64,000 nucleotides of DNA from Facklamia lactis (GCF_015863205.1 NZ_JACBXQ010000007.1:1-64000), one strand, 5' to 3'; positions 7,738-16,961 are shown, counted from the first letter of the stretch. A program made the numbers and translations. The notes: generated by a model from the letters alone, not told the origin.

Positions 7738-9129
7738 ATGTTATCGATTCATTTTGAACCGGGACAGAAATTATATGTTCAAGTCTATGAGAAGATGAGA
7801 GATGCGATTGTTCAAGGCTTCTTTCCGGCTGAAAGTCAGCTTCCTTCTTATCGAACTTTTGCCGATCATTTAGGTGTCAGCATCAATACAGTCAAGCATG
7901 CCTATCAGCAATTGATGGATGAAGGATATATTGTGGCCAAAGAGCGCCAGGGCTTTTTTGTGGATAAAATTCAATTGAATTTAATGCCCCAAGCACAAGA
8001 GACCTTACCGGATTTATTGAAGGAGCCAAACGATGAGGAAAAAGGCTGGTTGTATGATTTCAGTCCGACTCAAGTTGATTTGACGAAGTTAGCTCGAACC
8101 AGTTTGGCTCAATGTGCTCATGAGGGCATGCTGCAAAGCCAGTCCATTTCTGCTCCAGCCAATGGTGGTGAAAGGGCGCTCAAGAATGAAATCGCCCTTT
8201 ATTTGTATAAGTTTCGTGGGGTGACGACTTCGGCTCAAAATATCGTCATTACGCGGGGCTTTGAGAATAACTTGATTGTGTTAGATCAATTATGGGACCA
8301 TCCCATTTATGGCATTGAAGATCCGGGTTATCCCTTTAGCCAGATGAAGATTCTCTATGACAAGCACTCCATTCAAAGGATTCCCATTGACCAGTATGGA
8401 TTCTCTGTCAAAGACCTGGAAAGGAGTCCGGCCAATATTGCCCTCGTGACACCGAACCATCAATTTCCTAGTGGCATTATGATGGGAATTCGAAGACGGC
8501 AACGTCTATTGAAGTGGGCACAAGAAGATCCCACTCGTTTTATCATTGAGGATGACTACGATAGTGTTTATAAGTACAGCGGTCATCCCATTGTAGCATT
8601 GAAAAGTATGGATCAGACCGACCAAGTCATCTTGTCGGGATCCTTCTCTAAAATACTCGGTAAATTTATGAAAATCTCTTATTTAGTCTTACCGGATCGT
8701 CTACTCGATCTCTATCACGAACGAGAAAGAATTAAATTGACGCCTTCCATCTTCAGTCAGCTGACCCTCGCTCGTTTCATGCAGGAAGGTTACTTAGATA
8801 AGCATATCAGTCGGATGAACACTTATTATCGCAAGAAGCAAAAAGTGATCCTAGACTTGCTCCGGACTCAGGAAGGTGTAGAAGTGATCAACAGTGATGC
8901 TGGCTTATATCTGGTGATCCGACTGGATCGAACCCTCTGGGATTTTGACAGAATTGAGTCACTTGCGGAAGCCCAGCGCTTTATGATCCATAGTCTGGCC
9001 CGCTACCACTCAGGGAAGAACTACCAAGACCATTTTATGATTGGCTTGGGTGGAGTGCCACTCGACCAACTAGAAAGGGGCCTAAGTGAGTGGTTTTGCT
9101 TGCTTGAGGCAGTGAAAGTTAAGCCCTAG
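7738..9129 (+). CDS. pdxR: MocR-family regulator PdxR (GntR helix-turn-helix plus aminotransferase-like domain)
   Basis: A 463-residue MocR regulator: an N-terminal GntR winged helix (YVQVYEKMRDAIVQGFFPAE, then LGVSINTVKHAYQQL, residues 10-70) fused to a fold-type I aminotransferase-like domain from about 100 to 455. The PLP-binding lysine lies in SGSFSKILGKFMK near residue 300, with IIEDDYDSVYKYSG upstream. These regulators sense pyridoxal phosphate and usually activate pdxS. Divergence from pdxS by about 90 bases supports that role. The end of the gene appears to be echoed in decayed form at 10221-10250. Confidence 0.9.
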   Translation: MLSIHFEPGQKLYVQVYEKMRDAIVQGFFPAESQLPSYRTFADHLGVSINTVKHAYQQLMDEGYIVAKERQGFFVDKIQLNLMPQAQETLPDLLKEPNDEEKGWLYDFSPTQVDLTKLARTSLAQCAHEGMLQSQSISAPANGGERALKNEIALYLYKFRGVTTSAQNIVITRGFENNLIVLDQLWDHPIYGIEDPGYPFSQMKILYDKHSIQRIPIDQYGFSVKDLERSPANIALVTPNHQFPSGIMMGIRRRQRLLKWAQEDPTRFIIEDDYDSVYKYSGHPIVALKSMDQTDQVILSGSFSKILGKFMKISYLVLPDRLLDLYHERERIKLTPSIFSQLTLARFMQEGYLDKHISRMNTYYRKKQKVILDLLRTQEGVEVINSDAGLYLVIRLDRTLWDFDRIESLAEAQRFMIHSLARYHSGKNYQDHFMIGLGGVPLDQLERGLSEWFCLLEAVKVKP

Positions 9130-9193
9130 TCTATAGAAGGAGAATAGAGGGCAGGATAGGATTGCAAGCGGTTAATTAAACCGGCATAACAAT

Positions 9194-9233
9194 TTGGCTA
9201 GCTGTCCAGCTGTGGTATCCTATAGCTAGGAAT
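9194..9233 (+). promoter_or_regulatory. Conserved upstream block shared with the paralogue at 52 kb
   Basis: GGCTAG, AGCTGTGGTATCCTATAGCTA here matches GGCTAG, AGCTTGTTATGGTACCCTATAGGTA at 52011-52049, and both lie about 40 bases before the start of paralogous secreted-protein genes. TTGGCT (9194) and TATCCT (9216) could serve as -35 and -10. The two genes are probably co-regulated through this block. Confidence 0.5.
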
Positions 9234-9260
9234 GAATTCCAACAAATAAACTGGGAGGCG

Positions 9261-10199
9261 ATGTTATTGTTGAAGAAGTTTGGACCATGTGTGACCGCTT
9301 TGATTGTGATGCTTGTATTTCTACAGACACCTACCGCCCATGCGATTAGTAATGCCATGGATTTGATTAACCAAGATGCAGATGGTCAGATGGACTTTGA
9401 ATTTTTTAGTGAAAATGCCAGAATGTCAGCGATTGAGAATGTCCCAGAGCGAATTCGGTTAGAAGGTCTTCATGGAGCTCAGCCGATGCTTCGAATGATG
9501 TGGGATTTAGAAGACCCGAGTCAAGATGTAACTTTTCCTATTCAATATCAAAAAACAATGAATGCACCAGTTTCGGTATTGCCAGATACGAGTCAGTATA
9601 TGGCGCATGTTCAGATTGATTTTATGACGGAGGTCGAACCCTTCTATGAGGGAATGATTTATTTAACACATATACCTATGTTTGAAGGACAGTTACAATT
9701 GATGATTCCGATTTATGGAGAATCGCAACGTCAAAACTATCAGATGATGACACAAGTGAATGAGGAGAGTCAACCGCAACCAGCTCCAGATCAGGGCGGA
9801 TTAGATATTTATGATTTAGATGAGAAGGTGGTAGCCTGGCAGGAAACGATGGGACAAAGCTACTACCGAATTTACCCACCGAATAAGATTGATCTGGATC
9901 ATGGTGGGTTGAATTTCAATGAATTAATGGGCTACATGACCTATAATGGCGAGACGATCAACCCCTTAGCTTCAGAAAACTACCAGTTGCATGCGGTTTA
10001 TTCGACAGCTGGTCAGAATACAGATGGACGTTTTGAGCCGATCACATATCTCATGGGGACCTATGATGGGACTCCACAAGTTTGGGTCAGCCAACAAACA
10101 GATACAAGTCAACCGATTAATTTTCAGTTAACTCAGAATCCAGACTTACGTGATCTCTTTGGTCAATGGTACTATCAAGATGGGACCAGCCAATATTAA
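9261..10199 (+). CDS. Secreted DUF4767-like protein (paralogue A)
   Basis: A 312-residue exported protein. The N-terminal signal peptide (hydrophobic run TALIVMLVFLQTPTAHA, probable cleavage after Ala-His-Ala near residue 29) lacks a lipobox cysteine, so it should be secreted and not lipid-anchored. The mature part begins with an acidic segment (NQDADGQMDFEFF), and the C-terminal half from about 180 (WQETMGQSYYRIYPPN, HAVYST, QVWVSQQTD, NPDLRDLF) resembles DUF4767 domains of lactic acid bacteria. A paralogue with matching order lies at 52086-52997. Function is unknown. ATG at 9261 follows GGGAGG at 9253-9258. Confidence 0.75.
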   Translation: MLLLKKFGPCVTALIVMLVFLQTPTAHAISNAMDLINQDADGQMDFEFFSENARMSAIENVPERIRLEGLHGAQPMLRMMWDLEDPSQDVTFPIQYQKTMNAPVSVLPDTSQYMAHVQIDFMTEVEPFYEGMIYLTHIPMFEGQLQLMIPIYGESQRQNYQMMTQVNEESQPQPAPDQGGLDIYDLDEKVVAWQETMGQSYYRIYPPNKIDLDHGGLNFNELMGYMTYNGETINPLASENYQLHAVYSTAGQNTDGRFEPITYLMGTYDGTPQVWVSQQTDTSQPINFQLTQNPDLRDLFGQWYYQDGTSQY

Positions 10200-10220
10200 C
10201 CTGGCCTTGATCATTTGCGC

Positions 10221-10250
10221 TTGAAGGGGATTAGATGAGTGGTTTTGCCT
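10221..10250 (+). repeat. Probable decayed copy of the pdxR 3' end
   Basis: GAAGGGGATTAGATGAGTGGTTTTGCCTG-like sequence aligns with the last codons of pdxR at about 9073-9104, sharing GAA, GGGG and an exact 13-base TGAGTGGTTTTGC with one gap. It lies just past the inserted secreted-protein gene, which suggests that the gene was placed inside or beside a duplicated pdxR 3' end. The match is short, so the call is tentative. Confidence 0.4.
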
Positions 10251-10338
10251 GTTAAAATTTTTATCCTTGTTTAAAAGATGGAAGTATATACATAGTGATA
10301 CATCTTTGGTATATGAGTTTAAACTTAAGGAGGTTTTT

Positions 10339-10587
10339 ATGATGCAGATGAAAGTGAATAAGTGGGGGAATAGCTCTGCTATTCGACTTCCCAAGCAGCT
10401 AGCACAACAACTAAATATCAAAATAAATGATCGATTAGATTGTGAAGTTTCGGGAAATAAAATCATTTTAAAAAAATCTTCCTTAAGTCCAGACATGACA
10501 GTGCAAGAATTGTTTAAAGATTATCATGGAGAACCGGTGGAAGTCACGCCTGTAATTTTTGAGAGTATAGGGAATGAAGAATGGTAA
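10339..10587 (+). CDS. MazE-like antitoxin (AbrB-type swapped-hairpin)
   Basis: An 82-residue antitoxin that should bind DNA through its N-terminal AbrB/MazE beta-hairpin (KVNKWGNSSAIRLPKQLAQQ) and neutralise the following toxin with its flexible acidic C-terminus (PVIFESIGNEEW). ATG at 10339 is 5 bases behind AAGGAGG; the upstream in-frame extension has no ribosome binding site. It overlaps the toxin gene by 7 bases, the usual arrangement for a coupled type II toxin-antitoxin pair, which should be autorepressed. Confidence 0.88.
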   Translation: MMQMKVNKWGNSSAIRLPKQLAQQLNIKINDRLDCEVSGNKIILKKSSLSPDMTVQELFKDYHGEPVEVTPVIFESIGNEEW

Positions 10588-10913
10588 GGATCCAGCAAGG
10601 TTCTATTATTAAAATAAAACTTGATCCTAAACAAGGGCATGAACCAAAAGGATATCGACCTTACATTTGTTTGAGTCATAGTGTCGTGACGAAATATTCT
10701 AATATTGCTATTTTTGCCCCTATCAGTTCGACTTGTAGAGATTATCCCTTCTATGTCCCTTTAAAAGCGACCCAAACGTCTGGAAAAGTGCTGTTGGATC
10801 AGTTAGTAACGATTGATTTTAATGCTAGAGATTATCGTTATATTGAAGATATTCCTGAAAAATTGTTAGATGACTTATTGATTCGTGTAAAAGTCTTGTT
10901 TGAAAAAGGCTAA
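10581..10913 (+). CDS. MazF/PemK-type endoribonuclease toxin
   Basis: A 110-residue MazF-family RNA interferase, which cleaves mRNA at short sequences and arrests growth when the antitoxin is degraded. Visible motifs are GSIIKIKLDPKQGHEPKGYRP (the first strand with the conserved EP.GYRP), IAIFAPISST, YPFYVPL and VLLDQLVTIDFNAR, covering the catalytic Arg and Thr/Ser region. ATG overlaps the end of the antitoxin gene. It is followed within 30 bases by a terminator, so the pair forms a closed two-gene unit. Confidence 0.88.
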   Translation: MVRIQQGSIIKIKLDPKQGHEPKGYRPYICLSHSVVTKYSNIAIFAPISSTCRDYPFYVPLKATQTSGKVLLDQLVTIDFNARDYRYIEDIPEKLLDDLLIRVKVLFEKG

Positions 10914-10942
10914 AGCTTAATAAGAGTGGCCAAATAAAGTAT

Positions 10943-10977
10943 CCCCTCTATCCAGTTTTGGATAGAGGGGCTTTTTT
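10943..10977 (+). terminator. Intrinsic terminator of the toxin-antitoxin pair
   Basis: Perfect 11-base arms CCCCTCTATCC (10943-10953) and GGATAGAGGGG (10960-10970) are followed by CTTTTTT. Confidence 0.93.
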
Positions 10978-11312
10978 AGTTTGTAGGTGTAACAGTATGA
11001 AGAAATTGAATACGCAAGGTTAAAAAAGAGAGTCATCTTTTTTTTTTTTACAATTAATTAATAATTATATTTAAATACTATTGCGATAAATTATTTGGTT
11101 TTCAATCATATTTAGGGAGCTACATTACGATTAATTTGCCATGATTTATTGCTGAATGAGCTATTTTGTTTGAAAAAATATTTATTTCTTCAAGTGAAAT
11201 AAATTTTAATTGTATACAGAAATTCACTTCTACTCTTATTGAAATTATTAAATAAAATTAAAAAGTGAAAAAATTTTCATTTTAGTAATAAAAAAACAGA
11301 AATTAATTCATA
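10978..11312. other. AT-rich noncoding stretch
   Basis: No convincing gene or structured element is seen here. The DNA is very AT-rich, with a run of about eleven T at 11039, and precedes the palindromic operator-like sites of the next operon. Confidence 0.5.
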
Positions 11313-11360
11313 TGTAAACGCTTTACAATGTTTTATACTCCAACTATGTAAAGCGCTTTC
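11313..11360 (+). promoter_or_regulatory. Two palindromic operator-like sites before the amidohydrolase operon
   Basis: TGTAAACGCTTTACA (11313-11327) and TGTAAAGCGCTTTCT (11347-11361) are near-perfect palindromes about 34 bases apart, resembling CcpA cre sites. TATACT at 11334 between them is a possible -10 box. The match to the cre consensus is partial, so another repressor cannot be excluded. The position predicts repression of the operon beginning at 11415. Confidence 0.55.
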
Positions 11361-11414
11361 TTACTAAGGTGGAGGAAATATTTTTCTTTTGACAGCAAAA
11401 AAGGAGGGGATTTT

Positions 11415-12560
11415 ATGGAAAATAAAGAGGCTTTAGACTTATTAGTACAATCAGTCAATATCGATACCACTTTAGGCAATGAAAAACAATTAGCGAATCT
11501 TCTTGAACAAGTTTTTAAAAAACAAGGTTTTAGAACTAAGCAGATTGAATATGCAGAAGGAAGAAGTGGACTCATTGCAACGATAGAAGGAAAAGAAAGT
11601 GGTCCCGTTCTTACGTACTCGGGTCATTTGGATGTGGTTCCAGTTGGAGAAGTATCGTGGGAGACCGATCCATTTAGCGCGACCGAAATAGATGGGAAGT
11701 TATTTGGGCGAGGAACCTGTGATATGAAAGGGGGATTAATTGCCTTAATAGCGGGAGTATTTCGATTCTTAAGTAAGGATACGGATTTCAAAGGAGTCAT
11801 AAAATTTGCCATCACCATGGGCGAGGAAACCTCTAGTATTGGGGCCCAACAATTACTTGAACTGGGAGAAATTGATGATATAGATGCAATGATCATTGCA
11901 GAGCCGACCAGTTTATCAGTGGGGATTGCACATAAAGGAGCTTTATGGCCAGAGATTACTTTTTATGGTCAAACTGCCCATGGATCAATGCCTCATAAGG
12001 GTGTTAATGCTATCAAACAAGCCATTAAAGCAGTAGAAGTAATTGACAGCCATTTTGATTTTACAAAAGAACAAGATGAAGCAGTTGGACATTCGACGTC
12101 ATCTTTAAATATATTACAAGGTGGTAATGGTACAAACGTCGTTCCAGATAAATGTGTGGTGAGGTATGATATTCGGACGATTGCATCCCAAGAACATGAA
12201 AAGATTAAACAAGAATTTCATGATGTGTTAAATAGATTAGCTGAAGATGATGAAACATTTAATTTTGAAATTAAATTTATTAATGATTTACCTGCGATGA
12301 AAACATCAAGCGATGATCCTTTTGTTCACTTAGTGGTAGAGGCAGTTAAAGCAACGACTGATTATGAAGGTGAAATTAATAATCCTGCCTACTATACAGA
12401 TGCTTCTATTTTTACACAAGCAGAAAAGAATTTCCCGATTATCATTATTGGACCTGGGATTGCAGAAATGGCTCATCAGCCGAATGAATTTGTAGAAATT
12501 GATAAATTTTATGACATGATCTCGATTGTCGCATATATAACAGAACATTATTTTAAATAA
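11415..12560 (+). CDS. M20 family metallopeptidase (ArgE/DapE type)
   Basis: A 381-residue zinc metallohydrolase of the ArgE/DapE/ACY1/CPG2 group, which removes acyl groups from amino acids or cleaves small peptides in the cytoplasm. Residues 60-110 contain the first metal ligand (YSGHLDVVPVG) and the bridging Asp region (GRGTCDMKGG), and TMGEETSSIG supplies the catalytic Glu pair. AEPTSLSVGIAHKGALW and QTAHGSMPHKGVNA mark the dimerisation domain. It heads a cluster with two membrane proteins, a PucR-type regulator and a second M20 enzyme, suggesting uptake and deacylation of an N-substituted amino acid. Confidence 0.85.
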   Translation: MENKEALDLLVQSVNIDTTLGNEKQLANLLEQVFKKQGFRTKQIEYAEGRSGLIATIEGKESGPVLTYSGHLDVVPVGEVSWETDPFSATEIDGKLFGRGTCDMKGGLIALIAGVFRFLSKDTDFKGVIKFAITMGEETSSIGAQQLLELGEIDDIDAMIIAEPTSLSVGIAHKGALWPEITFYGQTAHGSMPHKGVNAIKQAIKAVEVIDSHFDFTKEQDEAVGHSTSSLNILQGGNGTNVVPDKCVVRYDIRTIASQEHEKIKQEFHDVLNRLAEDDETFNFEIKFINDLPAMKTSSDDPFVHLVVEAVKATTDYEGEINNPAYYTDASIFTQAEKNFPIIIIGPGIAEMAHQPNEFVEIDKFYDMISIVAYITEHYFK

Positions 12561-12588
12561 TATTTTTTGAATAAAAAGGAGGTTCGTT

Positions 12589-13302
12589 ATGAAACAAGAA
12601 TATTTAACGATTGCCAATAGTTGGATTATGTGGTTGGCAGTTTCTCCCGTTTTATTAGTTTCTCTGTATCAGGCGTATGTTTTTTCGAAAAAAGCAAGAA
12701 AAGCAGGTCATTTAGTAGATCTTTCTAAAGAAGAGGCCAATAAAGCGTTTAGAGTCGGAGTAACTTCAGCGGTTGGACCCGCTTTAGGAGTTTTTGTTGT
12801 CATGCTAGGCTTAATGGCCGCTATTGGAGGGCCTATATCGTGGCAGAGATTGGCCATTATAGGCGCAGCACCAACAGAACTCGCTGCAGCGACACAAGCA
12901 GCTACCGCAATGGATGTTACTTTGGGTGGGGAAGGATATAATATTGTTCATTTTTCCAATGCAGCTTGGGTCATGGCACTTAATGGAGGAGCTTGGTTGC
13001 TGTTTACGGGATTATTTACCGATAAATTACAAGTTGCTACTGACAAAGTAGCAAGAGGAAATTCAAAAACATTAGGTTTAATTTCTGCGGGTGCTATTTG
13101 TGGATCATTTGCTTATTTATTTCTCAATGAAATCAAAAAAGGCATAGGTGCAGAAAATAAATCAGCCATTATAGCAGCTCTTTCAGCTTTAGTGGCGATG
13201 ATGATTTTAGAAAGATTGGCGAAACAATTTCCGAAGTTAACAGAGTATAATCTAGGGATTGCGATGCTAATAGGGATGTTCTCCGCCGTATTGTTTAAAT
13301 AG
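12589..13302 (+). CDS. DUF5058 family membrane protein, probable transporter subunit
   Basis: A 237-residue integral membrane protein with about five or six hydrophobic spans. The N-terminal segment (IANSWIMWLAVSPVLLV), GPALGVFVVMLGLMAAIGGP with RLAIIGAAPTELAA, and FSNAAWVMALNGGAWLLFT match the DUF5058 family, which is commonly encoded beside M20 peptidases. It lies 28 bases after the peptidase and 26 before a second membrane protein. The pair probably forms a permease for the peptidase substrate; no direct functional motif is visible. Confidence 0.75.
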   Translation: MKQEYLTIANSWIMWLAVSPVLLVSLYQAYVFSKKARKAGHLVDLSKEEANKAFRVGVTSAVGPALGVFVVMLGLMAAIGGPISWQRLAIIGAAPTELAAATQAATAMDVTLGGEGYNIVHFSNAAWVMALNGGAWLLFTGLFTDKLQVATDKVARGNSKTLGLISAGAICGSFAYLFLNEIKKGIGAENKSAIIAALSALVAMMILERLAKQFPKLTEYNLGIAMLIGMFSAVLFK

Positions 13303-13328
13303 GAAATGAGAAATGAAGGAGAGAAATT

Positions 13329-13997
13329 ATGGAAAATCAGGTAGATTTACAAAAGAAGTATGAAGAGGAATTTACTCGTCCGATTATTAAACTAGGACGC
13401 ATTACTAACTTAGCAGCATTTTTTCTATGTTTTATCCCTGCTATTACTATTTATTTTGTATGGGGTGCCTTCCCAGGTGTGGGAAATATATTCAAAGGTT
13501 GGGTTTTGATAGCCTCTATTTATTTAATCTATGCTGTTGTTGAACCGATTTCTTATTTTCCTATTTTAGGAACACCTGGAACCTATATGTCCTTTCTATC
13601 TGGGAATATTGGAAACATGCGTGTCCCTTGTTCTTCAATTGCACAAGAGGTGGTTGGAACGGTACCAGGAACTAAGAAAGCAGAATTAGTTTCGACTTTA
13701 GGAATTGCAGGCTCTATTATCACTAATTTAGCGGTCGTAACGATTGCGGCATTTGGAGGAGCTGCTCTTATGAATAGCTTTCCTCCGATCGTAATTGAGG
13801 CCTTTACCTATGTTTCGCCCGCAATCTTTGGTGCGATGTTTGGGATGTATTGGCTAAAAAGCTTAAAAATAGGAACCTTTTCCTTGACTATAGTGGCCAT
13901 CATGATATTTGGCTTAGCGCAATATTTACCGGTTTTTGTGATACTTATTGTGGCTGTTTTTGCCTCAATTGCCTTTGCTTTACTTACTAACAAATAA
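13329..13997 (+). CDS. Multi-pass membrane protein partnering DUF5058
   Basis: A 222-residue membrane protein with a cytoplasmic N-terminus of about 25 residues and five or six hydrophobic spans. VEPISYFPILGTPGTYMSF and an EVVGTVPGTKKAELVSTLG segment recall proteins encoded next to DUF5058 genes. I do not recognise a named family with certainty. The context, between DUF5058 and a PucR regulator, suggests the second subunit of one transporter. No clear terminator follows; only a 5-bp CTCTA/TAGAG stem was seen before the next gene. Confidence 0.65.
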   Translation: MENQVDLQKKYEEEFTRPIIKLGRITNLAAFFLCFIPAITIYFVWGAFPGVGNIFKGWVLIASIYLIYAVVEPISYFPILGTPGTYMSFLSGNIGNMRVPCSSIAQEVVGTVPGTKKAELVSTLGIAGSIITNLAVVTIAAFGGAALMNSFPPIVIEAFTYVSPAIFGAMFGMYWLKSLKIGTFSLTIVAIMIFGLAQYLPVFVILIVAVFASIAFALLTNK

Positions 13998-14087
13998 CAT
14001 TTTAGTCTCTATATTAGAGTCTCTTTTATCGAAGTATAGTATGATACTCAGAAAGAGAAAAACGAGTTTTATAGAGAGGTATTTATT

Positions 14088-15707
14088 ATGGGAGTTACAG
14101 TGAGACAAATACTAGCACATAAACCTTTTAAGAATTTTAAAGTAATTGCTGGTAGAGAGGGACTTGATAATCAAGTTCAAGGGATTTCGGTTAGTGATTC
14201 ACCTGATGCACATCTGTGGAATAATGGGAAAGAATTTATATTGACTTCTGGCTATATATTTACAGAACATCCAGATTATTTTGAAAAGCTAATCAATAGT
14301 GATGCTTTTAAGTCTGTGTCGTGTATGGGAATAAAATTAAGATTCTTTAAAGAAGTTTCAAAAAATACGATTGATCATTTCAATAAAATTAAGGTACCTT
14401 TAATTGTTTTGCCAGAAGAAATTACCTGGATGACCATTATTAATGATCTAAATATTTTAGTGATGAATAAAAATATTCAACAATTTATCATTACCAATAT
14501 CAATCCAAACAACCTCTTAGAATATTCGTTTCAAAAGAGGAAAGTCCATAAAATCCTTACTAATATGGAGCAGGAGTTAGATTTCCCCGCTATGCTGTAT
14601 GATGTGGAAGCAGGATTATCCTACTTTAGTTCAGATAAATTTATCAAGTATTCCAAACATTTGAAGCTTGATGATTTTTGGAATCCTTCATTTGAAACTT
14701 CTAAAGAGGTACTTTGTCAAACGTTAAAGATGACGCGATACCGTTATAAAGATGATCGATTTGATCGTCCTTTCTCGTGGATTACGGTACCGGTCGTAAT
14801 AGGGAACGAAGTGAAAGCATACTTTGTAGTAATAGAAAAGGAAAATTTAATTGATTATTTTGATCAGTTTGCCATGCGCATTGGATTTATTCTGCTAGCA
14901 CAGATGTTTGAACAATTATCTTTTTTATCATTAACCGAAAATTATAAGTTTGAACAACTGGTTTATAATTTAATTAATAATCGGTTGAGTGATCAACAGA
15001 TTGATGAAGCAATTTCAAATATCACGTTAAGTAAAGAGGAACACTTTTACGGTTTTTTGGTCAATGTTAATGGAGAAAGCGATAATTTTAAAGAAGATCG
15101 TTTGTTAGTTAGAAAATTAATGGGGCCTGCAATCCTAAGAATTAATGATATTCGTATTTCAGTCATAGATTCTAAAAGTATTTTAGCTCTAGTTCCCAAA
15201 GAAAATCGAGAGACGGGTTTGGATAATAAAAGGTTATTAGATACCGTTACTCACTTATTAGTAGAAAATTATGTGAAATTAATGAACCGATATGATATCC
15301 GAATTGGCTGTTCAGATGAAGCGATTAATATTATTGAGTTACAAAGAAATTATGAGCGATGTGTACAAGCGATTCAAATGGGAAAAGTGTTATTCCCCAA
15401 TGAATTAGTGGTTTCATATTCACAACTAGGTCCTTTTGCTTGGATGAGTATTAATAAAGAAGAATTATATAAAATGCGTAGAAAATTAGAAATGAATTTT
15501 AATGAAAAAGAGTGCCAAGAGTTGTTGCATATTTTAAGGATATATTTAAAGAACAATCTCAATTATAGTCAGACTGCTAAAGAAACATTTTTGCATATTA
15601 ATACGATTCGTAAACGAATTGATACAGTGACACAGAAATTAAATTTAAATTTAGAAGATCCTGATGAGCGTTTAAAAATTGAAATTTTACTTCGTATTAT
15701 GAATTAA
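14088..15707 (+). CDS. PucR-family transcriptional regulator
   Basis: A 539-residue regulator with the PucR architecture: an N-terminal purine-catabolism-type sensor domain (about 5-125, VRQILAHKPFKNFKVIAGR), a central degenerate GGDEF-like region (about 290-420), and a C-terminal helix-turn-helix (residues 475-535) with NNLNYSQTAKETFLHINTIR and KRIDTVTQKLNLNLEDP. Such proteins activate amino acid, purine or related catabolic genes in response to substrate. It lies between the transporter genes and the second M20 enzyme, and probably controls both. A typical ribosome binding site, AGAGAGG, precedes ATG. Confidence 0.85.
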   Translation: MGVTVRQILAHKPFKNFKVIAGREGLDNQVQGISVSDSPDAHLWNNGKEFILTSGYIFTEHPDYFEKLINSDAFKSVSCMGIKLRFFKEVSKNTIDHFNKIKVPLIVLPEEITWMTIINDLNILVMNKNIQQFIITNINPNNLLEYSFQKRKVHKILTNMEQELDFPAMLYDVEAGLSYFSSDKFIKYSKHLKLDDFWNPSFETSKEVLCQTLKMTRYRYKDDRFDRPFSWITVPVVIGNEVKAYFVVIEKENLIDYFDQFAMRIGFILLAQMFEQLSFLSLTENYKFEQLVYNLINNRLSDQQIDEAISNITLSKEEHFYGFLVNVNGESDNFKEDRLLVRKLMGPAILRINDIRISVIDSKSILALVPKENRETGLDNKRLLDTVTHLLVENYVKLMNRYDIRIGCSDEAINIIELQRNYERCVQAIQMGKVLFPNELVVSYSQLGPFAWMSINKEELYKMRRKLEMNFNEKECQELLHILRIYLKNNLNYSQTAKETFLHINTIRKRIDTVTQKLNLNLEDPDERLKIEILLRIMN

Positions 15708-15722
15708 AAAGGAGAGAATATT

Positions 15723-16898
15723 ATGTCTTTTTATGAAAGAGCTAAAGAACTTCAAGAGGAAACGGTTGCGAACAGACGCCATTTACACCAATATCCTGAA
15801 TTAGGGTACGATCAAGTCGAAACATCGGCCTATATCCGAAGTAAATTAGAAGAGTACGGTTATGACCCTGAAACATTTGAAGCACCCATTGAGAACAGTG
15901 TGGTAGTGAATATTGGTAAGCCTGGTAAAACCATTATGCTACGTGCTGATATTGATGCTCTACCGATTCAAGAAGATACAGGATTGGAGTTTTCTTCTAA
16001 AATTGATGGAAAAATGCATGCATGTGGGCATGATATCCATACAGCGCAGCTTTTAACCGTAGCTCGAATGTTAAAAGAAAGAGAAGATGAGCTTGAAGGA
16101 ACTGTAAAGTTATTATTTCAACCAGCAGAAGAGTTATTAAATGGGGCGGAAACATTGGTCAAGGCAGGGGTCTTAGAAAATCCAAAAGTTGATTTTGCAC
16201 TTGCCAGTCATGTTTGGCCGATTGCACCTAAAGGAATTGGATTTATGAAGGATCATTCAATGTCAGGGGCCTTAAACTTCAAGATTACTTTAATTGGTAA
16301 ATCAACGCATGGTGCTATGCCATCTAGAGGGGTTGATCCCGTGTATGCAGCGACCTTTATATTCAATGGTTTACAAAGTATTTTAGCTCGTGAAGTTGAT
16401 TTTACTAGCGGGGGATCAATTACCTTTGGGAAGTTTGATGGTAATGGCGCAATGAATTTAATACCGGATAAAGCTGTTTTGGAAGGAACTGCTCGTTCGT
16501 TTACTAATGAAACGCTAAAGTATATGAAAGAGCGTATACCGGAAATTGCTGAACTATTGGCTAAAGCATTTCGTTGTGAAATGGAAATTGAATGGATTGC
16601 AGATGTGCCAGTCTTGTTTAATGATCCAGAATTAGTTGAGAGAGTTCGTAAAGTTGCTGAGGAAACGGTTGGAGATGCTTATGAAATTTTTGATTTCCCG
16701 CAGCAGAATGGTTCTGAAGACTTTGCATTCTTCTCGAAAGAGGTACCTTCCGTTTACTTCATTTCAGCACATAAAGATTCTGATCTATATCAATATAATG
16801 TTCATAATTCTAAAGTCGTTATGAATGAAGAAATGATGGCTCCAACTGCCGCGATTTTTGCTCAAACAGCCGTGGATTATTTGAAAGGAAATTTATAA
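15723..16898 (+). CDS. M20 family amidohydrolase (HipO/AbgB-like)
   Basis: A 391-residue amidohydrolase of the IAA-amino acid/hippurate hydrolase group, which splits N-acyl amino acids. Signature segments are RRHLHQYPELGYDQVETS at about 19-36, LRADIDALPIQED, MHACGHDIHTAQLL with metal-binding Cys and His, FQPAEELLNGAETLV and NGSEDFAFFSKEVPSV near the C-terminus. It differs in subgroup from the M20 enzyme at 11415, so the cluster carries two deacylases with probably different substrates. It is followed by a strong terminator. Confidence 0.88.
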   Translation: MSFYERAKELQEETVANRRHLHQYPELGYDQVETSAYIRSKLEEYGYDPETFEAPIENSVVVNIGKPGKTIMLRADIDALPIQEDTGLEFSSKIDGKMHACGHDIHTAQLLTVARMLKEREDELEGTVKLLFQPAEELLNGAETLVKAGVLENPKVDFALASHVWPIAPKGIGFMKDHSMSGALNFKITLIGKSTHGAMPSRGVDPVYAATFIFNGLQSILAREVDFTSGGSITFGKFDGNGAMNLIPDKAVLEGTARSFTNETLKYMKERIPEIAELLAKAFRCEMEIEWIADVPVLFNDPELVERVRKVAEETVGDAYEIFDFPQQNGSEDFAFFSKEVPSVYFISAHKDSDLYQYNVHNSKVVMNEEMMAPTAAIFAQTAVDYLKGNL

Positions 16899-16961
16899 GA
16901 TTTGTTTTGATTTTATAAAAAAATATCTGGATTCGATTTAAATGATTAAATACCTCCACAC

